This document shows, in pieces, positions 12,530 through 23,433 of a DNA stretch of 64,000 nucleotides. The position numbers and the translations under genes were made by a program. The stretch is from Rhododendron vialii (taxonomy: Eukaryota; Streptophyta; Magnoliopsida; Ericales; Ericaceae): positions 40,905,001 through 40,969,000 of the forward strand of contig NC_080560.1 in assembly GCF_030253575.1 (NCBI RefSeq), given 5' to 3'. Positions within the stretch are counted from its first letter, which is position 1; each line of letters begins with the position of its first letter. Under the pieces are notes generated by a model that saw only the letters and a list, made by a program, of their open reading frames with translations, searched no databases and had not been told where the DNA came from.

Positions 12530-12537
12530 AATATATA
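12530..12537 (-). promoter_or_regulatory. TATA box of the CASPL1D-like gene
   Basis: Read on the minus strand, TATATATT lies about 80 bases upstream of the ATG at 12450, in a leader otherwise free of ATG codons. Position and sequence fit a plant core promoter; no transcript data are available. Confidence 0.55.
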
Positions 12538-13925
12538 GGGAGAAAGCTTCTTGTATTCTTAATTAAGGTGGTGGGTCTATACTCCCAGTTGGAGTTCCTT
12601 GTACGCTACTATCAATTTGAAAAAGGGCAAATTTTGGAGTTTTTTACTACGTCTCCTTCTGTAAATGTATACAAGAGAGAGACTTTTTTTTTTTTGTCAA
12701 TAGAGAGCCACTTATTTACGGAAGAGTGGTGAATAAGCTGTTCACGGAAAACGCATAATTTCATCCGTCCGTTTCGGCAATAAACAGTTGAGATATGTTT
12801 TTAATCTTTAACCGTTAAATATTTCTTACCGTTAATATTTTGTCTTTGATCTTTATCGTCCAAAATATTTTTGGACGGCCGAGATTGACCTCTGTATAAA
12901 ATTTACGGAACCTCGTTAATGAAGATTTTCCCATATATGGAAACCAGATAACGTAAGAAAATGACATGATTGGTGAATTATGTAGTGATCACTACAATAC
13001 AAAGAACTGATTGAAATGCTTTTGCCAACATCACTCATTTTGTTTTCTTTTTGCATTTTTTAGTTTTATGTGATATTGATCCGTCTCAACACGATGAATT
13101 GAAAAAATAAATAATTATAACTTTTACACAAATATTTTAAAAAATATCTAAAGAAAGGTTCAAAAAGTCAGTTTTGGACTTTTTTTTGAATATTTTCCAA
13201 AATATTTGTGTAATTGTCATAATTTTTTTACTTTTCCGATTCATTTCGTCGAGACAAACAAATATCACATAAAAGTTTGGCGTGAAATTAACAAACGCGA
13301 AAACAATTTGAATTAGGACAAAACTAAAAAATATTCGTTAGCATGAACACTAATTTGGAGATGAATCTCACCGTCCATCACCGCGAGGCCCAATTGAAGT
13401 CGGGACAGAGCTCTGTATACAACTCAGACTGCTTCTGATCTTTGTAGGGGCACTTTTGATCTTTGTGGTGTCATATTTGGTACTACTTTAATTAATCACA
13501 GAAACAATAACGTCAACAATATGATCAGCATATCTGCGATTGCTAGAGCTCCTATGATTCGAATCCACATGAATTATCGAGCACCATGCCGATTTTTTTT
13601 TTTCTTGAACTGCACTGTTATCCGCTACATTCAAATGATTCTGGGGTTGAATCATTTATTTTTATCGACGAAACCAACACAAGAATTGATTGCACGTATT
13701 GTGAGAGTCAGATTCCGGACCAAAGACTTTCCGAGGTCCCTGATTGTTGAGTGTCTAGCGACTGCAATTGCGCTCACCCTGGATGTTCACTCAACATCAT
13801 TTGTGGTGAAAGATTTTGGTTCAAAATTCTAGAACAATAACATCATTCGAACAACTCCATGTTTAACTTTTGTAAAGAAAGTGATCATATCCGTGACTTT
13901 TGTGCCATTGGATGGACAAGTAATT
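12538..13925. other. Intergenic, repeat-derived
   Basis: Contains sequence resembling foldback-MITE pieces at about 12740-12915 (TTTTTGGACGGCCGAGAT), a complete small foldback at 13060-13285 and a degenerate SINE-like core near 13365-13430. No host gene was seen. Confidence 0.5.
13060..13285. mobile_element. Small AT-rich foldback element
   Basis: The left arm, with TTTATGTGATATTGATCCGT and ACACAAATATTTT, is mirrored on the right by AAAATATTTGTGTAAT and CAAATATCACATAAAA. The arms meet near AAAAAGTCAGTTTTGGACTT. It shares the GTCTCGACGAA-like core with repeats near 24.9, 28.3 and 39.8 kb. Confidence 0.65.
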
Positions 13926-14319
13926 GCAGCAGTGCTACAGTCACCGACCTTGGGGTCGGTGACCGGCCACCGACCGCGTGTGGGGTCCACTCCGGACCCT
14001 GCACGAATGATCCGAGCCGCTCAATAATTTAAAAAAAAAACAAACGAGTGGGCCGCTTGAGAAATAAGCTCAATCCGATATGTGTACGTGCTCGTTCCAA
14101 ACTTTCATTTTTGAACGGCTCGGATCATCTGATTTTGGAACAGCTCGGATCGAGCACATACACACATCGGATTGAGCTTATTTCACACAGAGCCCACTCG
14201 GTTTTTTTTTTTTAAATTATTGAGCGGCTCGGATCATTCATGCGGGGCCCGGAGTGGACCCCACACAGGGTTTGTGGCCGGTCACCGACCCTCCCGGTCG
14301 GTGACTGTAGTGTTTCTGC
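13926..14319. mobile_element. hAT-like foldback MITE with 8-bp target duplication
   Basis: The element is flanked by AAGTAATT at 13918-13925 and 14320-14327. Its termini GCAGCAGTGCTACAGTCACC and, inverted, GCAGAAACACTACAGTCACC match closely and continue into long arms containing GGGTCCACTCC and GATCCGAGCCGCTCAATAAT. The 8-base duplication suggests mobilisation by a hAT transposase. There is no coding capacity; it is about 394 bp. Confidence 0.88.
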
Positions 14320-14439
14320 AAGTAATTGTCCCTAATCATTGGATTCTCTATTTCTGTGTTTTTTTTTTCTTCCTATTGTCAACTAATTGGGCTGACGATA
14401 AACATATTAGAAGATAAGAAAAATACGTATTCCTGTGTA

Positions 14440-14595
14440 CTTTATACACCCTTTAATACACATTTACATATTTACTATTGTCAGCTCATTAGGCTGATTT
14501 TAGAATTTTCCTCTTTTTTTATACATCCTTTAATACACATTTACACACTTACTATTGTCAGCCCATTAGGCTGATTTTAGAATTTTCCTTTTTTT
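14440..14595. repeat. Direct duplication of about 77 bp
   Basis: TTTAATACACATTTACA, then TTACTATTGTCAGC, then TTAGGCTGATTTTAGAATT occur in order twice, near 14451 and 14528. A degenerate third piece lies just upstream at about 14375. Confidence 0.85.
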
Positions 14596-15485
14596 TTTGG
14601 TCATACGGTATACATCAGCGGGGGTTAGCGGGGTGTTAGTTTGTTAGTCAACGAAGGGTTTAGAGGCTATCCATAGCCGTAAACCCCAAACATGCTCCCC
14701 ATGGAACTCGAACTCAGGTCACCACTGAGGAGAGAAATGAGACAACCAACTTAACAAGTTTGGTTTCTTCTCTCTATTTCTGTTTGTATAGGCCCATTTT
14801 GTGATGTTCGAAATTAAAAGTGATTATACATACAGGCGTGTTTGGTCATCTCAATATTGCATTGTTCTTTTCTCAAACCATTTTGGGTGTTTGACATTAT
14901 GGAATTCATAAAGGGAAAAATGGATTACAAAAAATAAGTAGGAGAATGCGAAATTCAAAAATCACATTTTGGAATATGTTGGCCCACAGGGTAAGACATC
15001 CGACTAGTACTACTGATGAGGTTTAAAATACCAGATATTTAAAAGTATTAGAGCAGTGCTACGGACGCAGATCGATATTTGGGCACAAATCCAGACACAT
15101 TTGTTTCCAAAACCATTTGACATGCATGGGCTCCACGATGCATGTGGGTCCCATCTCATAGAATTTGATCTCACAGATCATACTATAATCTAATTCAATG
15201 CTCATATCCCGTGGGAAGAACTTGTCCCATAGATTACTCATATCAATGACAGGATAGGATCCACATCGAATTCCACTGGACTCTCGAGTCCAACCGCGGA
15301 TTGGAGAGAAACTGTAGGAAATTAAAGAATGGGGAAAGTCCATTTTGATATCTTGTGGTTTGTGCCATATGTAGATACATCTCTTATGGTTTAAAAGAGT
15401 GTGTCTATAACACCTCATGTTTTCTATCCATATTAATGTAGATAGCATTAAAGACTTTTTTGTCCTCGTCTCTCTCTCTCGCCCC

Positions 15486-15723
15486 GACAAAAGCCGTAGT
15501 AGACGACATTTTTTTGAAATAGTATTTGAAACATTGGGCAATTTAATGAAGGGCGGCGCATGGTGGCAGAAGGGAGTTTTAGTGCGGTTGTGGTTGATGG
15601 AGGACAAAAGCTGTAGTAGACGACATTTTTTTGAAATATATAGTATTTGAAACATTGGGCAATTTAATGAAGGGCGGCGCATGGTGGCAGGAGGGAGTTT
15701 TAGTGCGGTTGTGGTTGATGGAG
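15486..15723. repeat. 117-121 bp tandem duplication
   Basis: The block from GACAAAAGC(C/T)GTAGTAGACG to GTTGTGGTTGATGGAG occurs at 15486 and again at 15603. The second copy has a four-base insertion and few substitutions, so the duplication is recent. The long minus-strand open frame through it (15059-15829) shows no recognisable domain. Confidence 0.95.
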
Positions 15724-16558
15724 GATGTGGTGGCGCGGGAGGGAGAAGGAATTCAAGGAGAAGGCGACGGCGGTAACGCCAATTTGAAGGATTGAAGGAA
15801 GGGATAAAGAAAATGGCAAAATGGTACATTATTTTTCTATTGTATTTTTTCCCAAAATTCTATTAATATGAGATGAAAAACATGACTGCAAAGGGTGTGT
15901 CTGCATATTTCACAAACTACAGGGTGTTATGTGGACACTTTTTGAACCATAAAGAGTGTATCCGCACATAACCCAAACCACAAGAGATCAAAATGAACTT
16001 TGCCCTTAAAGAAATATGGATATAATAAGATGGTGCGCACATGTACCATATTCTTAGAAGTATTAAACCAGATTAGGTCTGTATTATGTTATTTTAATAA
16101 ATAGCCATCTTTCTCTTCAATATAATCATTGCACAATTTGATAAGAAATCTCATCTTAAATAATATTCAATACATGTACGATAGGGACTGGGACGAATCT
16201 GTTCATCCACATGGGCGTGGTGTTGATGGGGTGCTTATCCATTTTAGTCTCTTGTTGAATACACAGGTGTTTAGGCCATGGTACACGCACTCAATTTAAT
16301 CTTGGGGGTTCAATCCTACTGTCCATTTGCGGGAAATCCAATTAAAACAGGAGCAAAACTCTGTATAGAGACTGGTCTCGGCCAAAGGAGTTGATAGCAT
16401 CTAAACGCATATATAGACTATAGTCCATTTTTGTCATTTTATAACTACTGCCAATGCCAATGGGGCATGTACTAGTAGGCTGATTAGGCGGAGATAAGTG
16501 GGAGAAATATGAGCTTAATTACAAAATGGATTATATTGGATACAAAGAAAAGATTGGA

Positions 16559-17665
16559 GTCTTGGCCAACCATTAATCCAATACAAAGTGGGCAATGGTT
16601 TGTCTACTTTCTTTTGGATTGATAATTGGCATCTTTTGGGGCCGTTATACAAGATATTTGGTGATGAAGTGGTTTATAACCTTGGTACTTCTCTGCATGC
16701 TAGAGTCTCTTCTATCATTCATCAAGGTCGTTGGAGGGGCCCAGATTCAGAAATAGAATCACTCAAACTATAATTCACCACACTCCTGCAACTTTCCACC
16801 CTGATTGTTCTACTGATAATTTGGTGTTTTGGCTTCCTAGTTCTAATGGACTTTACTCTGCTAGGTCTGCTTGGGAGGCTGTGAGAACAAAATATTCTTC
16901 TCAGCCTTGGACACAAGTGGTGTGGTTTTCTAAGAATGTTCCGAGATGGGCTTTCATTGTTTGGCTGGCTGCTCAAGACAAGTTAAGTACCAAAGACAGA
17001 TTGCATCAATGGGAAGTGCGTGTGGATGAGATATGTCCTTTGTGTGGCTGTGAGAAGGAAACACATCAACATTTATTTTTTGAATGCTCTTACTCTGCAT
17101 CTGTGTGGGCTAGAGTATGGAGTATGTCTTCTTCTACTAGAGTACCAATTACATTGGCTGCTTTGTTGGAGTGGTTTGTCTAATCTGTTAAGGGCAATAG
17201 TTTCAAGAGTAAAATTTTGAACTGTTCTTTAGCTGCTATTGTTTACTTTGTTTGGAGGGAAAGAAATCTGAGAGTTTTTCAACAAAAAACTGTGGCTAGT
17301 GATCAAGTTGTGTTGCAGATTCTGAGCTCTATAAGAGATTTCCTTAGCTCTTTGAGAAGGGTGAAGGCTTCCACAGAAAATAAAGGCCTGTGTGCTAACT
17401 GGAGGCTGGTTGAACACTACATTTTGCAGTAGTAGGATGAGTGGTGCATATGGATGCTGGTGCTTGGTTGAAGTTGTAGTTGTGTTCTCTGGATAGGAGT
17501 TGGTTTTGGATTTGATTTGTCTAGGTTACCAATTCTTTTCCTTTTCTTCATAGTTTGTAATTCTCCTTTGAAATGAGTATAGTTGTATATTCAAGAGAGT
17601 TTCTTGACATTGTTTGTTTGGTTGGGACTTTTCAATGGAATCATACTTATCCAGAAAAGAAAAGA
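16559..17665 (+). mobile_element. 5'-truncated LINE (L1-type) fragment
   Basis: A perfect 15-base target duplication, AAAGAAAAGATTGGA, sits at 16544-16558 and 17666-17680. Inside, open pieces encode the C-terminal part of LINE ORF2: GNGLSTFFWIDNWHL, then RSAWEAV, PRWAFIVWLAAQDKLSTKDRL, and the zinc-binding block CPLCGCEKETHQHLFFEC of the zf-RVT family at about 16830-17110, followed by VYFVWRERNLRVFQQK. The reading frame changes at least twice, so the copy is dead. The reverse transcriptase itself is absent. The tail is an AAAAG-rich stretch just before the right duplication. Confidence 0.92.
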
Positions 17666-17680
17666 AAAGAAAAGATTGGA

Positions 17681-19283
17681 AAATGCTATAAAATTCTCTT
17701 TGAGATTAGCTTAACAACTTTTATTAATCTCCAATCTTCTGATATTTCCTTATCCTTAATTTTCTAAATTCCTTCCCTTCATTCTACTATCAAAATAAAG
17801 ATTTTCTCGTAGTACAAAAAGGACGATTACTCATAACTTGGGACCAATAGATTTATTTATTTTTTACTCAAAGTGTCGAAACCAACTTACACGCACCTCG
17901 ATCAACGAGTTTTATCGGTTGCTAAAAAATAAAGCATATTCGCAATCCCTCAAGGCCTCATTCGCAGTCCCTTGGGACTAATCCGTAGGTCCGGAAATAG
18001 TAGTACTAGCAAATAAGGTTAACTAGTGAATCAAAATAACGCAATTTTGTTTTATTATGGAGGGTTTTTTTTTTTAATCTGATTTAATTATAGAGGTTTT
18101 TTTTTTTTTTGATCCGCGATTTAATTATAGAGGTTGAGAACATCTTTTGTCTTCATTTTAGAAAAGATAGAGGTGTCAGCCTCAATTTCATGGATATCCA
18201 GAGCCTGAGGAGGGTGCAAATCGTAAATTGGGTATCTACCAATTTATTAAGGGCCCATTGTTTTGAGAAAACCAAGCTGTACTTGTGTTTCCCACTTTTC
18301 TGCTGGGTAGGCGGGAACGGAAAATCAAATGGCGTGTATGGTATGAGCACAGAAGTGTTAGGAATTTGTTGATATCCAACGTATGAAAGGCGAGGGCGTC
18401 TCGATCTTACTTCGTATGTGACGCGATTGCGTGTGACCCAAAGGGTGATGCCACAAAGAGGTTCATGGTTCGCCACAATGATAGTGGACTTAGAATTTTC
18501 CAACCGTGTGAGAAAAAGTAGAGAACATCGTAAAATAAAGACAAACTTTATTATGTCAGAATACTAAAGTTGGGTATAAGAAAAAGTAAAAACTCGAACT
18601 ACTTGATGAAGTAATTGAGTTGGGTACATAAAAAGTAAAATAGGTGCTTCGCTGGAAAGAATTGGGTTTAAGCGCCGGACTCTATGCGGTGTTGAACCCG
18701 GATTTAAGCCTTCAAAACTTGTATTTATAGGCGGAAATGTTCTTCACGGTTTTGGAGCCATTTTTTAGTAGTTAACAAGGGTCATGGGCTCCCTCATTTC
18801 TTCTTTACGTGGTAAATAAAAGAACATGGGTAGTTAATGGCAGTTGATTGTGCCATCCACATGCTTCTTCTTCATTGTGGGAGGTTACTGGAGATGATAA
18901 TGGGGTACTCCATTTCCCCATTTCGTAGAGATTAAAATATACTTGGCCATTTAATTTAATAATTAAATAGCCTATTTCAAATGTAAAAAAACCACCTCCT
19001 TTTTGCATGAGATGCTTCCAGAACCTCAAGTAATCTTCATGCACTATGGGCCTCTTAGAATTCTTCGGAATAACTAAGTCCAAAGAGGCCAAGTCCCATA
19101 TCTCATTCAAATTAAAATTAATTGGGCTTTTTGATACGTAACCCATTAATTTTAACCTATTAAACTCTTAATTCACGGCCCAATTTAATCGAATTTCAAT
19201 TAAATGGCTCTCCAGCACTAGCCCAAGATTTGGTGCTAAAAACGGGTGTAAACAACTTGATAGTAATAATAAGAAACTAGCAA
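17681..19283. other. Intergenic, no gene recognised
   Basis: Contains a duplicated TTTAATTATAGAGGTT pair near 18083 and 18120 separated by a poly-T run, and otherwise unremarkable sequence. The open frames at 18153-18503 and 18805-19146 show no known motif. Confidence 0.5.
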
Positions 19284-19998
19284 CAAAAACTTCCCCCGGA
19301 ATCCATCTCTCTCTCAACCCTATCTCTCTCTCTCAATCCTAGCCACCACAACTCCTCGATCTTCTCCCTTCCCCTCCCCCCGTGGATTCCATTCCAATGT
19401 GCGGTGGCGGGAGGGGGAGGCTATGATACTACCAACTCCCTTTCTTTATTTTTTTTTCCATTCTGTCTCTCCAGATCAAGGACTTGATTTGTGAGAGTTT
19501 TGTCTTTCGTTCAATGAGAGTTATTAATTTCGTCTTTGGATGAATTTTGTATACAGATCGGGTTCTCTCAATCGAGGTTGATTCACAACGATATCTGTGC
19601 TTCAGCGTTCTATCCCTATATGATTTCTTTGGCGAGACAACCAGTGGCGGCTTGGCAGATTTGTAGTTCTTGGGAGTTCATTAGTGCGTTCATACTTGGG
19701 TGGAGTGCATCTGATCGTCTGGGTATTTGGTATTTTTTGTCCTTAATTTTGCACTTTTTCTCGTTTGAGACTCTTAATTAGATGTTAGACAGTTTAAAAG
19801 TGCCGTTATTGCGTCAGGCCATGTCTGGGTTGGGATGAAAGACATCGATTGCCTCGTGATTTATTTATTTTGTATTTGTTAAACAATTAGTTTGGCTTGT
19901 CCAAATTCTTTGTAATGATTTCCGTTTTGTAAGTACCGCTGGGCGTTAATAAATAGTACAATCTTTTCACTTTTGACAAAAAAAGAAAGAAAGAAAGA
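19284..19998 (+). mobile_element. Retroposon with 13-bp target duplication
   Basis: AAGAAACTAGCAA flanks the segment at 19271-19283 and 19999-20011. The insert ends in an A/G-rich tail of AAAG units after TTTTCACTTTTGACAAAAA, as expected for target-primed insertion by LINE machinery. It starts in CT-rich sequence (CCATCTCTCTCTCAACCC). No conserved protein domain is seen, so it could be a 5'-truncated LINE, a long SINE or a processed transcript copy. Confidence 0.82.
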
Positions 19999-20021
19999 AA
20001 GAAACTAGCAAATGATTCTTT

Positions 20022-20420
20022 TTTTTTTTTTTGAAACATGATAGAAATGCACTGATAAGTAGTACTAACAGTTTATAGATACAAGGGAAACTCAAAACAA
20101 ACAACGGAGATATATAAATACAGAGACTACATAAACAATAGCTGTCCAAAAAGGGGTTCCCCGCGCATCTGTGGATGTAGTAGGGGACAGCAATGCCCGT
20201 TTGGCTAGAGAGTGGGCACCTTACATGTCCTTGCGATCAACCTTAGATAACCTGCAAAAAGTCAATTTGAAGATTAGTTCTTGTTTAAAGTTGTGCAACA
20301 AAAATTTATTCGCATAGTGGGACTCAATTTGACCTGCCGGCTCCATCCTTCCGGGCCCCCTCGATGGTAACATGAGCAACCAGCTGGTCCCAGAGATACA
20401 TGGGGGGTATGGTTTAATGA
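20022..20420 (-). mobile_element. Second retroposon, reverse orientation, 13-bp target duplication
   Basis: CAAATGATTCTTT occurs at 20009-20021 and 20421-20433. The insert begins on the plus strand with a poly-T run, which is the A tail of a minus-strand element. Its minus-strand 3' part (GTTTTGAGTTTCCC, then TCTATCATGTTTC before the tail) has LINE 3'-end character. Its left duplication overlaps the right duplication of the 19284-19998 insert. Confidence 0.82.
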
Positions 20421-21354
20421 CAAATGATTCTTTCAATCGATCTCTCTTAAAGGGGCCGGCAAGCTAGTTTAATCAGTTGGGGGTTAGGAGTTATGAAATG
20501 TGTGGACCTTACCATGTTTTTTTTTTTTTTGTAAACTAAAGTAGAAACTTTTTAATCGAAACAAAGTCTAGACTCTAGGGTATGAAACCCCTGAACCGTC
20601 AACATTGAACAGCAGTACAACCTTAGAAAGAGCTACATCAAAAATAATTAACAACAAAAGATTTGATGCCCGGTCGGAGTCGTAAACTTTGACGGGATGT
20701 CAGCACTCTTGTTTGCTTCCCTAATAGTAAACACATCCACATTCAGCTTAAGTGTGCCTTGGGATGGTGGCCGGAATTAATCCATCCAAAACTTGGGCAT
20801 GCATGCCTCATTCTCATGCAACCTGGTGAAATTTGAACCTAGCCAGCTAGCCATTCTCAAGCTCTAGCAATAATACTATCATGGCTTGAGAACATAGACA
20901 GGGAACGGGCATCTAAGGGAGGATAAACTTATAAGCGGGGAGGTTTCTCCGTAAAATTAAGTTCACAACGCTTAATCCCGTGTGTCCAAAAGTGTTTGGA
21001 CGTTTCGGATTTTAAAAAAACTCTTTCAAGGAAGAGTTAAACTCTTTATAGAGGCTTTTTAAAATCCGAATCATTGATTGTCAAGACGAACAAGTGAGAA
21101 CTAGAAGCTCGCGCAATTGCAAATTGCAATATACGTAGTAATTATCGAGAAGCCAGGAAGAAACAGGTTGACCAAAATTGTGGGGGAAAGGGGAAATTTG
21201 CTAACGTTAAAGGGGTGGAAAAGTTTGACCAAAGGATGTCGACTGGCCAGTTAACAGACACGTTTTCCAATAAAAATACTCTTTTTTTGTATCGAATTTC
21301 ATGTAAGAAATTCTGAAAAACATTCAAATTAATGGGGCTGGCCCCCTTTCAGAA

Positions 21355-21540
21355 CCCAAAAAAAATTCTTATTTTTTAAGAAGGTAATTTTAATATGGAT
21401 CTTATTTGAAAGATCTCGATGAGATCTTTTATACGATGCAAAAAAATTTAAAATTTAAAAATTATTTTTTATTTATATTATTTTTAAATTTGAAAATGTA
21501 AAATAAACTGTTTATTTTTTAAGTAGTTTTTGAACATGGC
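21355..21540. repeat. Dispersed AT-rich repeat, copy 2 (inverted)
   Basis: Carries AGATCTTTTATACGATGCAA, the reverse complement of the core of the repeat at about 11240-11480, with similar A/T-rich flanks. Confidence 0.5.
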
Positions 21541-21639
21541 CTAATTAAAGCTCACCTCTAATCTTAACCTACCATTCCCCACCGAATGTTCACTTGGCCC
21601 ACCACGATTATCCAAATTATCCTTGAATTAGGTTAATTA

Positions 21640-21900
21640 GGACTCGGCTCCTTAAGGCTCAGTTCGATCAGACTTATTTAGTAATCGAGTTGAGTTCGGG
21701 CTCAAATTTTAGGCTCGTGTAAAAAATGAGCTGACTTCAACACTCTAAAGTTCGATCGGCTCAGCACGACTCGAAAAACTCTACTTGTTTGGACAGATGC
21801 GTTCGGCTTGTTTATAAAAACCTTATTTAGTAAATGAACCGAACTTGGCTTGTTAAGGACCAAGCTTAAACACTACAAGACTCGGCTCGTTTGCACCCTA
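21640..21900. mobile_element. hAT-family repeat (GGCTCG-rich), copy
   Basis: Dense in GGCTCG, GAGCC and GTTCGGCTCG words and ending GGCTCGTTTGCACCCTA at 21900. That is the inverted TAGGGTGCAAACGAG terminus shared with copies ending at 26164 and with the element at 38454-39091. The left end is not clear. Confidence 0.55.
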
Positions 21901-22120
21901 GCCAGATGTACAACATGAACAACTCAGATCATAGTTTTAAATCTCGAGTGGAGCCTAAGAAAGGAGTGTTTTGCTCAGATCATATTAGTGGTTTGATAGT
22001 GAGCTTAACCAAAGGAGCAATTTTTTTATTAAAAAATCGACAAAAATTAAATACAAGTGGGAAAAGAGAACACCCCACATGGGTCAACCCAACTGTCCAC
22101 ACCAGATATCCACCCCACCC

Positions 22121-22440
22121 CAGGGAACCTTTCTATTGGGACCGAACATTAAAACACCGATTCTGTGATTGCGTATGTACCAGTATGCGGGGCCTGCTGC
22201 AGGGAACCTTTCTATGGGACCGAACATTAAAATACCGATTGTGTGTATACCGATACGCGGGGGGACGCTGCAGGTTTTATACGGACAATTCGAGTCTTTC
22301 AATAATTTGAAAAAAAAATTCAAGTTTTATGCGGACATTAAAACACTGATTGTGAATATACTGGTATTTCGGGGGCCGCTGCAGGTTCTGTACAGACAAT
22401 TCGAGCCCTTCAATAATTTTAAAAAAAAATTCGAGCGGCC
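22121..22440. repeat. Nested tandem duplications, 80 and 112 bp
   Basis: CAGGGAACCTTTCTAT recurs 79-80 bases apart (about 22121 and 22200). The block CGCTGCAGGTT...GACAATTCGAG...TTCAATAATTT recurs about 112 bases apart (22267 and 22379). The unit also resembles a MITE arm (GACCGAACATTAAAA). Confidence 0.8.
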
Positions 22441-22835
22441 CAATAAAAATTAGCTCAATTGAATAAATGTACATGTTTGATCGATCCGACCCAAGCCAAT
22501 AGTATTTTATTGGTGCTAAAGAAGCCATTATATAGGTAAAAAAAAAAAAAAAGGTCTTCTTCCTCCACCACACCTCCACGTACCCAAAAATTAAAAAAAA
22601 AAAAAAGCCATGCATTAAATGTGATTCAACTACACGAAATAATGCAAAAATTAAAAAAATCCATTCCATATGCAACTTACAAAGATCCAGCTATGCTACA
22701 TAAATTTTCTATTGAAAATTATTAATTATTCATTTTGTGGCTCATTCCTTTTGGTGTCTCCATTCACACACCGACACCCACACCCTCTCCTTTGAATCCG
22801 ATACCGACCTATTAAAAAAATGTCATGCTAATTGC

Positions 22836-23083
22836 ACATACATTTTTACACATATCTTGCACATATATTTTTATGGAGCCCACCTCGGGTCCCACCAATA
22901 TGATCGAACGCCCTACGATTTCTGAAAAAGCCCTTACCGATATCCTATTGAGTTGATTTTTTATAGAAACTCTTAAAACATTATTTTAAAAATAATGAGT
23001 GATTCGGACCATATTGGTGGGACCCGAAGTGGGCCCCATAAAAATATATGTGCAAGATAAGTGTAAAAATGTATATGTCCTGA
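22836..23083. mobile_element. Foldback MITE
   Basis: The left arm ATTTTTACACATATCTTGCA, then TATGGAGCCCACCTCGGGTC, is mirrored by GACCCGAAGTGGGCCCCATA and TGCAAGATAAGTGTAAAAAT. The arms are about 90 bases each. The TGGGTCCCAC core ties it to the foldback family seen across the window. Confidence 0.85.
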
Positions 23084-23184
23084 GATTTATTGTAAAAAAA
23101 ATTAAAAAAACAAAAAACTAAGGTCGAAAGATTTACGACGGATTAGAGATCAATAAAAACAGGAGTGTCGAGGAGCCTGCATCC

Positions 23185-23433
23185 GTAACTACGTAGTGGA
23201 CCTGGGACCCTGCTGAGCGGCACCCCTACCAAACGGTCAATCCGGCCGTTCATCTCGAAATCAACGGCCCGGATTGAAACATCTTTTTTCTTTTCTTTTC
23301 TTTTTTTTTTTAAATCCGTTCAATACCTTTACATCTGGGCTGTCCAAAACACTTTTGGACGGCCGAGATGTACCCGGCACCCCTGCCAAGCACCCTTGCT
23401 TGGCAGGGTCTCCAGGTCCCTACGGGTAGTACA
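23185..23433. mobile_element. Foldback-like element, diverged
   Basis: The left side has GTGGACCTGGGACCCTGC and CGGCACCCC; the right side has the inverted GGCAGGGTCTCCAGGTCC and GGGTGCCGGGTAC words. The arms are imperfect. It shares TTTTGGACGGCCGAGAT with sequence near 12.87 kb. Confidence 0.6.

Noticed and set aside
12124-12732. 202-codon plus-strand open frame
   Set aside because: It lies antisense over exon 1 of the CASPL1D-like gene; its Arg/His-rich text is the reverse of the Pro/Glu repeat and has no family features.
15059-15829. 256-codon minus-strand open frame
   Set aside because: Inflated by the 117-bp tandem duplication and low-complexity Pro-rich text; no domain, no splice context.
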